Assembly: GCA_945882315.1 (NCBI GenBank)
Contig: CAMCWB010000018.1
Coordinates: forward strand, 1-57,182
Direction of reading: 5' to 3'
From: Bauldia litoralis
Lineage (GTDB): Bacteria; Pseudomonadota; Alphaproteobacteria; Rhizobiales; Kaistiaceae
DNA: 57,182 nt
Of the stretch, positions 9,527-19,015 are shown piece by piece. The notes under the pieces are model-generated. The model was not told where the DNA came from and ran no database searches. It saw only the letters and a program-made list of their open reading frames with translations. The position numbers and the translations under genes were made by a program. Positions within the stretch are counted from its first letter, which is position 1; each line of letters starts with the position of its first letter.

Positions 9527-10594
9527 CTACGGAATCATCTTGTCCAGATTGGCGTTCTTCCACGCATAGATTTTCTTCTTCACGTCGTCGGTCGTGAAAT
9601 CGTTGGCGCCCGCGATGAAGGAGGAACCGAGGAAGGTCGCGGGATCATACTCCTTCGAAATTTCCTTCATTTGCACGAGCGGCACCTGGACATCTGCCCA
9701 CACGTCCGGCTGCGGCTCTCCATAATTCTTGGTACGAGAAAGCTGCGTGCCGTAAGCGGCGTTGTTGATCAGCCGGAGCCCGATATCGATCTTCTCGAAC
9801 TGCTGCGGGATCTTGGTCCGGCAGGCCGACGCCGTGAGCTTGGTGTCGATGAGCGCCGCGAATTGCGCCTGTGCCCAGCCCTTCAGGAAAGCCTGGATCA
9901 TCGGACGCTTCTCTTCGAGCGTCGGCCCCCAGGCCGTGAGGTTATTCGAGGGCTGGCGGAGGACCTCGACGGGCGTGATGTTGCGGATCTTGACGCCCGC
10001 CGCCTCGATGCCCGCACGGTCGCTGGCGCCGCCCGAAAAGGCCGCGATGGCACCGTCACGCAGAGCCTTCGCCATGACCGGCCCGGAATCGCCGACCACG
10101 ACCGACTTGATGTTCATGTCCTCGATTGTCTTGCCGATCGAGCTTAACGCGATCGCTGTCGTGATCATGTCGCGGTCGCTGGAGAGGCCGACGGTGGCGT
10201 CTTTCAGGTCTGCGAGGCTCTTGATGGGGCTGTCGTCCAACACGACGATTCCGTCAGGTGCATATTGCGCGGCTTCGTAGACGACCTTGACCGGCAGATC
10301 GGCATCGACCGCCTGAAGCACCTGACCCGCATCCATCAAGGCAAGGTCGGCTTGGCCGTTCTGAAGGAACGCAGGATAAGGAACGGTCGTCTCCGTCGAC
10401 AGGAAGTTCACCGTTATGCCGAGATCATCCCAGAAACCGAACACCTGGGCATTCTGCTGCGCATAAGGGCTGCAGGACGACTCGTTGGACGACATGAAAT
10501 TGACGGTGAAATTCTCGGCCTGTGCGGCGGATTCGAGCACAAGCGTCGTTACGGCGATCGAGGCTGCGTGGAGAGTTCTGGACAGGCTTCTCAT
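9527..10594 (-). CDS. NMT1/THI5-like ABC transporter substrate-binding protein
   Basis: A 355-residue periplasmic binding protein with a signal peptide of about 26 residues (cleavage after AAQA). It resembles the NMT1/SsuA class that binds thiamine precursors, nitrate or sulfonates: a first lobe with QNGQADLALMDAGQVLQAV, then SLADLKDATVGLSSDRD and a second lobe with AFLKGWAQAQ. The substrate cannot be read from sequence. A good GGGAG site precedes the ATG. No permease or ATPase gene lies beside it, so it is an orphan binding protein or partners with genes elsewhere. Confidence 0.8.
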   Translation of the reverse strand: MRSLSRTLHAASIAVTTLVLESAAQAENFTVNFMSSNESSCSPYAQQNAQVFGFWDDLGITVNFLSTETTVPYPAFLQNGQADLALMDAGQVLQAVDADLPVKVVYEAAQYAPDGIVVLDDSPIKSLADLKDATVGLSSDRDMITTAIALSSIGKTIEDMNIKSVVVGDSGPVMAKALRDGAIAAFSGGASDRAGIEAAGVKIRNITPVEVLRQPSNNLTAWGPTLEEKRPMIQAFLKGWAQAQFAALIDTKLTASACRTKIPQQFEKIDIGLRLINNAAYGTQLSRTKNYGEPQPDVWADVQVPLVQMKEISKEYDPATFLGSSFIAGANDFTTDDVKKKIYAWKNANLDKMIP

Positions 10595-10948
10595 TCTTTT
10601 CGCTCCCTGGAATTCTTATTTGGCCCGTGGGCATTCTTGTTGGGATGCTTCGCGTTGCAGGTCCGTCGTCGCGGCGAAATCTCCCTTTGCTTCTTCCGCA
10701 GAGGCGCTTTGCCTCCGGCAACATCGAAGCTAGCATTTTTCGGACGATAGCGTGAGCCGGTCCGCTTCGCCTCGCCGCTCCGGGAATGTCTGGATCGATG
10801 GCCCCTGGCTCTTGATGAGCAGGCTGCAGCAGTGGCAACAGGAGCCGCCGCGAGACCTGTGATCAAACTCACAGCGCGCGCTCTCACCAGGGCGATAATA
10901 TTGCTTCAAGCGTCATGCTCGACACGTCGTCAAACACAGGAGCTCGCC
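10595..10948. other. Intergenic region between divergent genes
   Basis: About 350 bases separate the binding-protein gene (minus) from the 52-residue membrane-protein gene (plus). I see no convincing gene. The region holds the CRP-like palindrome at 10857-10874 and presumably both promoters. Confidence 0.5.
10857..10874. promoter_or_regulatory. CRP-like palindrome upstream of a small membrane protein
   Basis: CTGTGA-N6-TCACAG with perfect arms, 75 bases before the ATG at 10949. It has the same arms as the palindrome at 4860-4877. Position and layout fit a CRP/FNR-superfamily operator, either activating or repressing the small gene. Confidence 0.5.
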
Positions 10949-11107
10949 ATGCACGCAATTCCCGCCGGAGCCGATACCGTCGAGTTTCCCGAGGGTCTGA
11001 AAGACAACGGCCGGCCTGTGAATTGGCTTCACTTCACCGTGGCAGCCATTCTGATGGGGCTGGCGGGATATGGCTCGTCGGCTCTCGTCCACCTCTTGTC
11101 GCTATGA
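10949..11107 (+). CDS. 52-residue single-pass membrane protein
   Basis: The ATG at 10949 follows a clear CAGGAG site with suitable spacing. The product has a polar N-terminus (MHAIPAGADTVEFPEG) and one membrane helix in the second half (about residues 27-50). I do not recognise the family. The gene is bracketed by GTGA-N6-TCAC palindromes at 10857-10874 and 11114-11133, suggesting it is specifically regulated. A longer in-frame ORF begins at 10832 but lacks a better start. Confidence 0.6.
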   Translation: MHAIPAGADTVEFPEGLKDNGRPVNWLHFTVAAILMGLAGYGSSALVHLLSL

Positions 11108-11113
11108 GCCCGC

Positions 11114-11133
11114 CGCGTGATCCAGTTCACGCG
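11114..11133. promoter_or_regulatory. Palindrome CGCGTGA-N6-TCACGCG
   Basis: A perfect 7-base inverted repeat with a 6-base spacer sits 6 bases after the stop of the 52-residue gene and 23 bases beyond the end of the convergent ferredoxin reductase gene. It may be an operator related to those at 4860 and 10857, or a weak bidirectional terminator. No T-run follows. Confidence 0.4.
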
Positions 11134-11156
11134 ACTTGGTTCATGCGCAGAAATTA

Positions 11157-12354
<1,198 letters not shown>

Positions 12355-12451
12355 GCCATTCAAAGCCGCTGCGGAAAGCAAGATTGTTTCGCCTACGGCT
12401 AGTTCGTGAGCATTTTGCTCGCCGCCCGGGCAGGCAACGCGAACGCCGTCC

Positions 12452-12772
12452 TCAGCCCTGCCGCTCCGGCACGGTCACGACCAGCCCGTCGAGCTCGTCC
12501 CGCACCCTGATCTGGCAGGAGAGCCGCGAGGTCGGGCGGACGTCGAAGGCGAAGTCGAGCATGTCCTCCTCCATCGGCTCCGGATCGCCGACCACCTCCT
12601 TGAAGGCCTCGTCGACATAGACATGACAGGTGGCGCAGGCACAGGCGCCGCCGCATTCCGCCTCGATGCCCGGAACGCCGTTGCGGATGGCATTCTCCAT
12701 TACCGTCGAGCCGTTGTCGGCCTCGACCTCATATTGGGTGCCGTCCGCGGCGATATAGGTGATCTTGGCCAT
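12452..12772 (-). CDS. Adrenodoxin-type [2Fe-2S] ferredoxin
   Basis: A 106-residue protein from the ATG at 12772 ([12 protein letters not shown]), chosen because it is the family's usual start; an upstream in-frame start adds 34 unlikely residues. The cluster ligands have adrenodoxin spacing, Cys40-x5-Cys46-x2-Cys49 and Cys86, with an extra Cys44 inside the loop. Such ferredoxins donate electrons to P450s, Rieske oxygenases or iron-sulfur assembly. No isc genes are adjacent. The reductase gene downstream (11157-12212) is a plausible partner. Confidence 0.9.
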   Translation of the reverse strand: MAKITYIAADGTQYEVEADNGSTVMENAIRNGVPGIEAECGGACACATCHVYVDEAFKEVVGDPEPMEEDMLDFAFDVRPTSRLSCQIRVRDELDGLVVTVPERQG

Positions 12773-12894
12773 TGCAGCCCGCATGTCCCCAGGAGCCATA
12801 AGGAAAAGCTGGCCGGGTGTCATGGACGCCCCGGCAGCCGCGCTCATATAGGACAATCGGCGCCGCCTCGCCAAGCCCCGGCGGTCCGGACTTA

Positions 12895-13272
12895 CTAGCC
12901 GGCAAGCCGCGCGGTGATGAAGCTGCTGGTCGCGGCAACCGCCCGCGCCAGTGCGTCGATTGCCGCGTCGGCACGATCCTCGCGCCGCTCGATATCCCCG
13001 GCCAGGCTGCTGATCTCCGCGGCACCGATGGCGCGGGCTGTCCCGAGAAGGGCATGCGCGGCCTCGCGGCGCGCCTTGATGTCCGCTGCCCCGCGGATCA
13101 GGTCGACCTGGCGGTCGGCATGATCGAGGAACAGCCCCAGTACCTCGCGCTCGAGGGCGGGGTTGCCGAGGGTCTGCCGGGAAAGGTGGTCGAGGTCGAG
13201 CACGTCGCCAGGCCCTTCGTTGATCGTCGCCGCATTGTCACTCTGGTCGGCCGGGAGCCGGCTTACGACCAT
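12895..13272 (-). CDS. Hpt (histidine phosphotransfer) domain protein
   Basis: A 125-residue single-domain protein. The motif [14 protein letters not shown] places the phosphorylatable His73 in the Hpt signature; the usual Lys after HxL is Leu here. The protein would relay phosphate between a hybrid kinase receiver and a response regulator. A TTAA-N7-TTAA site and two GANTC sites lie within 40 bases upstream of the ATG, so control by CtrA and CcrM methylation is likely. No kinase or regulator gene is adjacent. Confidence 0.8.
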   Translation of the reverse strand: MVVSRLPADQSDNAATINEGPGDVLDLDHLSRQTLGNPALEREVLGLFLDHADRQVDLIRGAADIKARREAAHALLGTARAIGAAEISSLAGDIERREDRADAAIDALARAVAATSSFITARLAG

Positions 13273-13280
13273 TTAGCTGT

Positions 13281-13312
13281 GAATCGATTCAAATTTCTTA
13301 AAACATCCTTAA
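13281..13312 (-). promoter_or_regulatory. CtrA-type box and paired GANTC sites upstream of hpt
   Basis: GAATCGATTC (13281-13290) contains two GANTC motifs, the target of the CcrM methylase. TTAA-N7-TTAA at 13298-13312 is an exact match to the full CtrA consensus. Both lie directly upstream of the Hpt gene and about 550 bases upstream of the GPR-like gene, so they may serve either. Confidence 0.65.
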
Positions 13313-13860
13313 CGCCTGGGCCGGCCATTCATAATTAACGACAGTTTGAACGAATGTGCGATCGTAACCCGTTGCTTTCGCTTAACTAAATTAAAATGGG
13401 TTCTTTACCAACCCACGCGATTGCCGACGTCCGGCCGGAGCAGCCTGAGGTCTCCCGCCTGCCGCTGTAAAGAGGATTCCGGACTTGCTCGCGCCATCCC
13501 CGGAAACCCGCTAAAATGCTTGCGATTTTGCGGATTTCAGGCCCGCTGCGAAGGCCCTGACGAGCCTTCCGGCGGAGGTCGTGACGCCCCTTTTCGGAGG
13601 TCTCCCTACGCCCCCGGAGACGGCCGATTTCTTGTTCCTCTGCCATGAATGTGCCATTAGGATAGCCTAGCGGCGAAAGGGTGAGGCCACCCTGGACTGG
13701 TATGTTTTGCCAGTCGGACTGCGCGGCGAGAGCCGTGGGGGGAATTTCGGATTGGCGCGATGTTTGCGTCGCTCCCCATGCGGCTATTGTTAGCGAGTAC
13801 CGGGCTTGTATCGCCCGGTAGCGGCCGACGTTGTTTTGAGTACGGGCGCGAGGCAAAGTT
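13313..13860. other. Long intergenic region before the GPR-like gene
   Basis: Almost 550 bases without a supported gene. Hairpins occur at 13695-13715 (GACTGG/CCAGTC) and 13798-13820 (TACCGGGC/GCCCGGTA, perfect 8-bp stem, 7-base loop). The second ends 40 bases before the ATG and is probably in the 5' leader. I do not recognise a riboswitch class. The length suggests a substantial leader or unseen regulation. Confidence 0.45.
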
Positions 13861-16800
13861 ATGGCGATAAATCCAAGAACGAAAACTCCCAACGACGCGG
13901 CTCTGTCGGCGGTCGAGGAAGCTCTGAGGCTAGATTTTGGCGGCCCCGGAGATGATGCCGAACAAGAGGCCCGCTCCGCTTCGCGGCCGGACCCGCGGCG
14001 AGAACGCCGTCCCGAACCGGCACGTTCCACCGAGATAAGCCGCCCGAGCGGTGACCCGGTACGACGCAGCGAGCTTCTGCGCCGTCCCGAAGCGCCCCGC
14101 ACCCCGGCGCCGCCGCGCCGCACCGAGACCCCGTCCCCGGCTCCCGCCCGCCGGGAAGAGCCGCCGCGCCGCGCCGATCCGCCGCCGCGTGCCGAAGAAG
14201 CCCGCCGCGCTCCCGAGCCGGCGCCGGCGCGAATCACCCAGGAAGAGGCGCCGTCGCGTCCGCCCCGCGCCAACCCGCGTGGCCGCGCCGCCAATGACGA
14301 CAGCCGCCGTGCCGCGCTTGCGGCGACCTTCCAGCGCCGTCCGTCGCGGATGATCTATCCGGTGGCGATGGGCCTGTCCGCCCTGTGGGCCCTTATCGTG
14401 CTGGTCTTCGGCTTTTCGGCCGACCTGTTCGCCGGCGACCTCATGTCGTCGCCGCGCCTCCTGAATTTCGTTCTCTTCCTCATCGTGCCGATTGCCTTCA
14501 TGTGGGCGATCGCCTCGATGACCTGGCGCAGCCAGGAAATGCGCATCGTCGCCCGCCAGATCAGCGACGTCGCCACCCGCCTGTCCGAGCCCGAGAATAT
14601 CGCGACCGACGCCGTGGCCAATGTCAGCCAGGCGATCCGCCGCGAGGTCGCCGCCGTCGGCGACGGCATCGAGCGGGCGCTAGCCCGCGCCAGCGAGCTC
14701 GAACTCCTCGTCCACAACGAAGTGGCGGCGCTGGAGCGCTCCTATTCCGACAACGAGACGCGCATGCGCTCGCTGATCGACGATCTCGCCGGCCAGCGCG
14801 AGGCGATCGTCATCAACTCGGAACGCGTCCGCTCGTCGATCGTGTCGGCGCAGGAATCGCTCTCCAAGGATCTCCGCATCGCGTCGGAATCGATTGCCGA
14901 AAACGTCACGCACGCCGGCAACCGCATCACCATGGCCCTCACCGACCGTGGCGAGCAGATCACGGTTGCCCTCGGCGACGCCGGCGAGACCATGGTCAGC
15001 CAGCTTTCCAACCGCGGCGAGGACCTCGTCCGCCGCCTCGGCGATACCGTCAGCGACGTCGTGGTCTCGCTTGCCGGCACCGGCAATGAAGTCACCGAGG
15101 CCCTGCTCGCCCGCAGCGCCGAGATCAACGACACGCTCGAGACCACCGGCCGCGCCATGGCCGACACGATCGCCGATCGCGGCCGTGAGGTGAACGAGAC
15201 ACTCGCCCGCGTCGGCTCCGAGCTGATCGCCGGCTTCGAGGGCCGCACCGAGGAGATCACCCGCTCGATCTCCGAGACCGGCACGCTCGCCGCCGAGACG
15301 ATCTCGACCCATGTCCGCGAGGTCAACGAAGCACTCAAGTCGAACAGCGATTCGCTGCTCGTCGATCTCGCCCTCCGCGGCCAGGAGATCAACGACAAGC
15401 TCGACGAGACCGGCACCCGCATCGCCGAGACCATCACCATCCGTGGTGGCGAACTCGCCGACCGCCTGTCGCGTACCGGCGACCGCATTTTCGAAGCCAT
15501 CTCGGTCAACGGCACCGAGCTCAACGAACGCCTCGCCTCGACCGGCGAAGCCATGGCCAACCTCATCGAGACGCGCACCAACGCGCTGCGCACGGCTATC
15601 GATAGCGCCTCGACCACAGTCTATGACAGCTTCGAGGAGCGCAGCGCCGAGCTGACCCAGCGCCTCGCCTCGGTCGGCGGCGAAGTCGCCAAGGCGATCG
15701 CGGTCCGCGGCATGAAGATCAACGAGACGATCATCGCCTCGGGCAACGAGATCGCCGAGACGGTCGCCTCCCGCGCCGGCGCCATCCACGAGCGCATCCT
15801 CGAGACCGGCACGCGCATCGCCGACCGGATCGCCGAGCAGGGCTCGACGCTGCACCAGAATATCGTCGAATCGGGCGGCAACGTCGCCAATGAGATCGAG
15901 ACGCGCGGCGCCTCGATCCATGAGCGCATCCTGTCCTCGGCCCGCGACCTCGCCGATACGATCGAGAGCCGCGGCACCGCCATCTACGACTCGATCGTCG
16001 AGGCGACGCAGCATGTCGGCGACGCCATCGAAAGCCGTGGCGTGTCGATCCACCAGAAGATCCTCGCCTCCGGCCGCGACGTCGCCAATGCGATCGAGAG
16101 CCGCGGCGTGTCGATCCACGAGAAGATCATCGCCTCCGGCACCGAGGTCGCCGATGCGATCGAAGTTCGCGGCAACCTGATCTACGAGAAGTCGTCGGAA
16201 CTGACCGGCGGCCTCGAAGGCCGCTTCACGCTGATCAACGAGCTGATCGGCGAGCGCGGTCCGGCCCTGATCGCCTCGATCACCGAGCAGGCCTCGGCGA
16301 TGGAAACCTCGCTGGCGACCCGCCTCACCGATTTCGGTGACTCGATCCGCACCCGCATCGACTCGGTCTCGGACTCGCTCGAAAGCAACGCGCACCGCAT
16401 TGCCGAGGCCCTCGACCACCGCTCGCGCCAGATCAACCAGACGCTCATCGAGCGGACCCGCGAGATCGCCGAGACCTTCACCAGCGGCCAGAGCGAGTTC
16501 GCCGCGGTCATCGACGGGCGCCTGATCGAGATCGGCGCCCAGCTTTCCGATCGCACCAACGAGCTTGCCGAAAGCCTCACCGAGCGCACCCAGTCGATCA
16601 GCGACACGCTGGCCGCCCGGACCGAGGAAGTCGTCGAGCATGTCCGCCTGTCGGTCACCGACGTCACCGACCGCCTCGTCTCCGAGTCGGGCGGCGCCAC
16701 CCGCGCCCTCCAGGTCTCGGCCGGAGACGCGTCCACGCTGCTTGGCACCGCCATCCGCGAGATCGAAAGCATGCTCGGCGAGCGCGCCCTCGAAGTCACG

Positions 16801-18693
16801 GATACGCTCGAGAAGCGCACCCGCGAGTTCAACGACGTGCTCGGCGCCCGCTCCAACGAGCTCGCCACCCTCCTTGACAGCCGGTCGAACGCGCTGCTGC
16901 GCACCCTCGACCAGCGCGGCTCGGACATCGTCTCGATGGTCGTCAACCGCAGTGACGAGGCGGCCCGCACGCTCATCGAGAGCGGCGAGCGCGTTGCCTT
17001 GACCTTCAGCAACACCAACGAGAAGCTCCGCCAGGACGTCACCGACATCGTCGACCGCCTGGCCTCGTCGAACGAGCTCCTCAACGGCCTGCTCGCCGGC
17101 ACCTCGGCCAACCTCGAGAAGATCGAGGTCAACCTCGCCTCGCGGTCCGGCGAATTCCGCACGGTCATCGACCAGGCGGTCGCCAGCACCGAGGGGTCGT
17201 CCAAGAGCCTCTCCGAACAGGTCGGCCGACTCGGCGACGTCACCCGCGAGGTGCTCGACGGCGTCAGCATGGTGGTCACCCGCTTCGAGTCGCAAACCAA
17301 CTCCCTCACCGAGGCGACGCGCAACCTCTCCGAGGTCAACAAGCAGATCGAGACGACCGTCGAAGAGCGCCGTCCGGCCCTCGAGAGCCTCACCTCGGGC
17401 CTGCGCGCCCGCAGCGAGGAACTCGACGGCATGATGCGCTCCTTCACCCGGATCATCGCCGAGACGCTGAAGACGGCCGAGGAACGCGCTACCGCGGTCA
17501 GCCGCATGCTGACCGAGAACACGGCCAGCGCCACCAAGGGCGTCATCGAGAATTTCGAGACGATGAACCGCGCCGCCAGCACCGAAGGCAAGAAGGCGAC
17601 CGACACGGTCCGCGAGGCCAACCGCCAGCTCATCGAGGAGATGACGCTGACCGTCGGCGACGCGAGCAAGCGTTTCGCCGAGGCCGCCAAGGAGATGCGC
17701 GTCGCGGCCCGTGAACTGCAGAGCGACCTCGACCAGACCCGCGAGCAGATCAAGCGCGGCGTTCTCGAGCTTCCCGAAGAGACCCGCGAAAGCGCCGAGG
17801 CCATGCGCCGCGTCGTTTCCGATCAGATCAGCGCGCTGAACGAGCTGTCGGAGATCATCACCCGGCACGGCAAGACGCTTGACCTGTCGACCCCGGCAAT
17901 GGGCGAGCCGCGCCATGTCGCACAGGCGGTGTCCCGCCCCGTCGAGCAGCCCCGCGCTGCCTTCGCCGGTTCGGGCGGCGCCGAGGCGACCTCCTGGTCG
18001 GAAGGCGAGGCTTCGTCCTCCGCTGCTGCCGCGCGCACGGTTTCCGAACCGCGCCGCAGCGCCAATGGCGGCAGCAGAAGCGAAGCCCGTCAGGCTCCGG
18101 CTCCCGCTCCTGTCCGCAGCGAGGCTCCGGCCCCCGCCCCGGCGCCGGCTCGTCCCGCTCCGCGTCCGGCGGCTCCGCCCTCCCCAGCGGCGCAGGCGCC
18201 CCGTCCCGCGGCAGCGACCGGCGGCGACGAAGAACGCGGCTGGGTCTCCGATCTCCTCCGCCGCGCCTCGCGCGACGAGGAAGGCTCGTCCGAAAACGAA
18301 GCCGAGGCGGCCGCACCGGCCGTTCAGGCTCCGGTCAACGGCGCTCCGCCGGCCGGCGGCCCGCTCAACCTGCTCGCGGCCGACATCGCCAAGGCGATCG
18401 ACCACGACGCTTCGGTCGAGCTCTGGGAGCGTCACAAGCGCGGTGAGAGCAACCTCTTCACCCGCCGCCTCTACACGCTGCAGGGCCAGCAGACCTTCGA
18501 CGAGATCCGGCGCAAGTATCAGCGCGACGCGGAATTCAAGACCGCGGTCGACCGCTACATCACGGACTTCGAGAAGCTGCTCGCCGAGGTCGGCCGCAAC
18601 AGCAAGGACCGCAACGCGGGTAACGCCTACCTGATCTCGGACACGGGCAAGGTCTACACCATGCTCGCCCACGCCAGCGGCCGCTTCGACTGA
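13861..18693 (+). CDS. Giant repeat-rich membrane protein, probable growth-pole-ring (GPR/RgsE-like) protein
   Basis: A 1610-residue protein in four parts. The N-terminal 160 residues are disordered and Pro/Arg-rich. Two membrane helices follow near 164-186 and 200-221. Residues about 225-1340 form a very long alpha-helical region, including many 22-residue repeats (pattern TG-xxI-xxxIxxRGxxLxxxL) like apolipoprotein helices. After a Pro/Ala-rich linker (about 1345-1490) comes a conserved globular C-terminus with LWERHKRGESNLFTRRLYTLQ. This layout matches the large apolipoprotein-domain protein GPR of Agrobacterium (RgsE in Sinorhizobium), which forms a ring at the growing pole and is needed for polar growth. 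Known GPR is longer, about 2100 residues. Orthology is inferred from architecture. Confidence 0.7.
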   Translation: MAINPRTKTPNDAALSAVEEALRLDFGGPGDDAEQEARSASRPDPRRERRPEPARSTEISRPSGDPVRRSELLRRPEAPRTPAPPRRTETPSPAPARREEPPRRADPPPRAEEARRAPEPAPARITQEEAPSRPPRANPRGRAANDDSRRAALAATFQRRPSRMIYPVAMGLSALWALIVLVFGFSADLFAGDLMSSPRLLNFVLFLIVPIAFMWAIASMTWRSQEMRIVARQISDVATRLSEPENIATDAVANVSQAIRREVAAVGDGIERALARASELELLVHNEVAALERSYSDNETRMRSLIDDLAGQREAIVINSERVRSSIVSAQESLSKDLRIASESIAENVTHAGNRITMALTDRGEQITVALGDAGETMVSQLSNRGEDLVRRLGDTVSDVVVSLAGTGNEVTEALLARSAEINDTLETTGRAMADTIADRGREVNETLARVGSELIAGFEGRTEEITRSISETGTLAAETISTHVREVNEALKSNSDSLLVDLALRGQEINDKLDETGTRIAETITIRGGELADRLSRTGDRIFEAISVNGTELNERLASTGEAMANLIETRTNALRTAIDSASTTVYDSFEERSAELTQRLASVGGEVAKAIAVRGMKINETIIASGNEIAETVASRAGAIHERILETGTRIADRIAEQGSTLHQNIVESGGNVANEIETRGASIHERILSSARDLADTIESRGTAIYDSIVEATQHVGDAIESRGVSIHQKILASGRDVANAIESRGVSIHEKIIASGTEVADAIEVRGNLIYEKSSELTGGLEGRFTLINELIGERGPALIASITEQASAMETSLATRLTDFGDSIRTRIDSVSDSLESNAHRIAEALDHRSRQINQTLIERTREIAETFTSGQSEFAAVIDGRLIEIGAQLSDRTNELAESLTERTQSISDTLAARTEEVVEHVRLSVTDVTDRLVSESGGATRALQVSAGDASTLLGTAIREIESMLGERALEVTDTLEKRTREFNDVLGARSNELATLLDSRSNALLRTLDQRGSDIVSMVVNRSDEAARTLIESGERVALTFSNTNEKLRQDVTDIVDRLASSNELLNGLLAGTSANLEKIEVNLASRSGEFRTVIDQAVASTEGSSKSLSEQVGRLGDVTREVLDGVSMVVTRFESQTNSLTEATRNLSEVNKQIETTVEERRPALESLTSGLRARSEELDGMMRSFTRIIAETLKTAEERATAVSRMLTENTASATKGVIENFETMNRAASTEGKKATDTVREANRQLIEEMTLTVGDASKRFAEAAKEMRVAARELQSDLDQTREQIKRGVLELPEETRESAEAMRRVVSDQISALNELSEIITRHGKTLDLSTPAMGEPRHVAQAVSRPVEQPRAAFAGSGGAEATSWSEGEASSSAAAARTVSEPRRSANGGSRSEARQAPAPAPVRSEAPAPAPAPARPAPRPAAPPSPAAQAPRPAAATGGDEERGWVSDLLRRASRDEEGSSENEAEAAAPAVQAPVNGAPPAGGPLNLLAADIAKAIDHDASVELWERHKRGESNLFTRRLYTLQGQQTFDEIRRKYQRDAEFKTAVDRYITDFEKLLAEVGRNSKDRNAGNAYLISDTGKVYTMLAHASGRFD
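14900..16200 (+). repeat. 66-bp / 22-residue tandem repeats inside the GPR-like gene
   Basis: The coding sequence repeats in a 66-base (22-codon, two-hendecad) period. The most similar neighbours are around 16019-16150, where units encoding AIESRGVSIH-K-I-ASG follow one another with few changes. Such DNA is prone to repeat-number change by recombination. Boundaries are approximate; the helical repeats continue in degenerate form on both sides. Confidence 0.7.
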
Positions 18694-18717
18694 GCGGTAG
18701 CGACGGGCCGATAGAAC

Positions 18718-18746
18718 AAAGGGCGCCGAAAGGCGCCCTTTTCTTT
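18718..18746 (+). terminator. Rho-independent terminator after the GPR-like gene
   Basis: A perfect stem AAAGGGCGCC/GGCGCCCTTT with a GAAA loop, followed by TCTTT, 24 bases after the stop codon. Confidence 0.9.
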
Positions 18747-18757
18747 AGGCCGGTAGG

Positions 18758-18786
18758 GTGGGCAAAGGCCGAAGGCCGTGCCCACG
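18758..18786. repeat. REP-like hairpin, copy 2
   Basis: The same palindrome as at 9426-9454 (GTGGGCA...TGCCCAC with an inner GGCC stem). It follows the terminator of the GPR-like gene. Confidence 0.6.
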
Positions 18787-18838
18787 CGTTGCCCCCGCTC
18801 CGCGCCAAATCAGGTCGGGGTGAAGCCTCCCCCTCGGC

Positions 18839-18998
18839 GTCATCGGCGGGCTTGACCCGCCGACCCATTCCGTGACCTCGCGACGCGCACGGTTGAAGAC
18901 GCCGGCACAAAGCCTCCTGCGCCCAGGCGGAACAAGACAAATCCTCTGATCTCGGGGTCGGAATCGGAATGGATCGGCGGGTCAAGCCCGCCGATGAC
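18839..18998. repeat. 33-bp inverted repeat pair in the intergenic region
   Basis: Positions 18839-18871 and 18966-18998 are reverse complements with one mismatch. Each contains its own palindrome GGCGGGCTTGACCCGCC. The 94 bases between them show no gene. This is the layout of a BIME/MITE-like element; similar GGCGGG-TT/AA-CCCGCC elements are frequent in alphaproteobacteria. It fills most of the gap 18694-19015. Confidence 0.7.
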
Positions 18999-19015
18999 GA
19001 CGGAGATTGGAAAGC

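Noticed and set aside
11114-11133. Reading the palindrome as a standard terminator
   Set aside because: The stem has no T-run on either side; its similarity to the other GTGA-N6-TCAC sites favours an operator, though this remains open.
13313-13860. A riboswitch or structured RNA ahead of the GPR-like gene
   Set aside because: Two simple hairpins are visible, but no conserved core of a known riboswitch class could be recognised.
13386-14294. A 302-codon minus-strand frame spanning the intergenic region and the 5' end of the GPR-like gene
   Set aside because: It is Arg/Ser/Gly-rich without motifs and overlaps a strongly supported gene start.
14680-18672. A 1330-codon open frame on the minus strand opposite the GPR-like gene
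   Set aside because: It mirrors the repeat-rich coding strand; its translation is low-complexity (Asp/Arg/Gly-rich) without domains, and open antisense frames are common in high-GC coding DNA.
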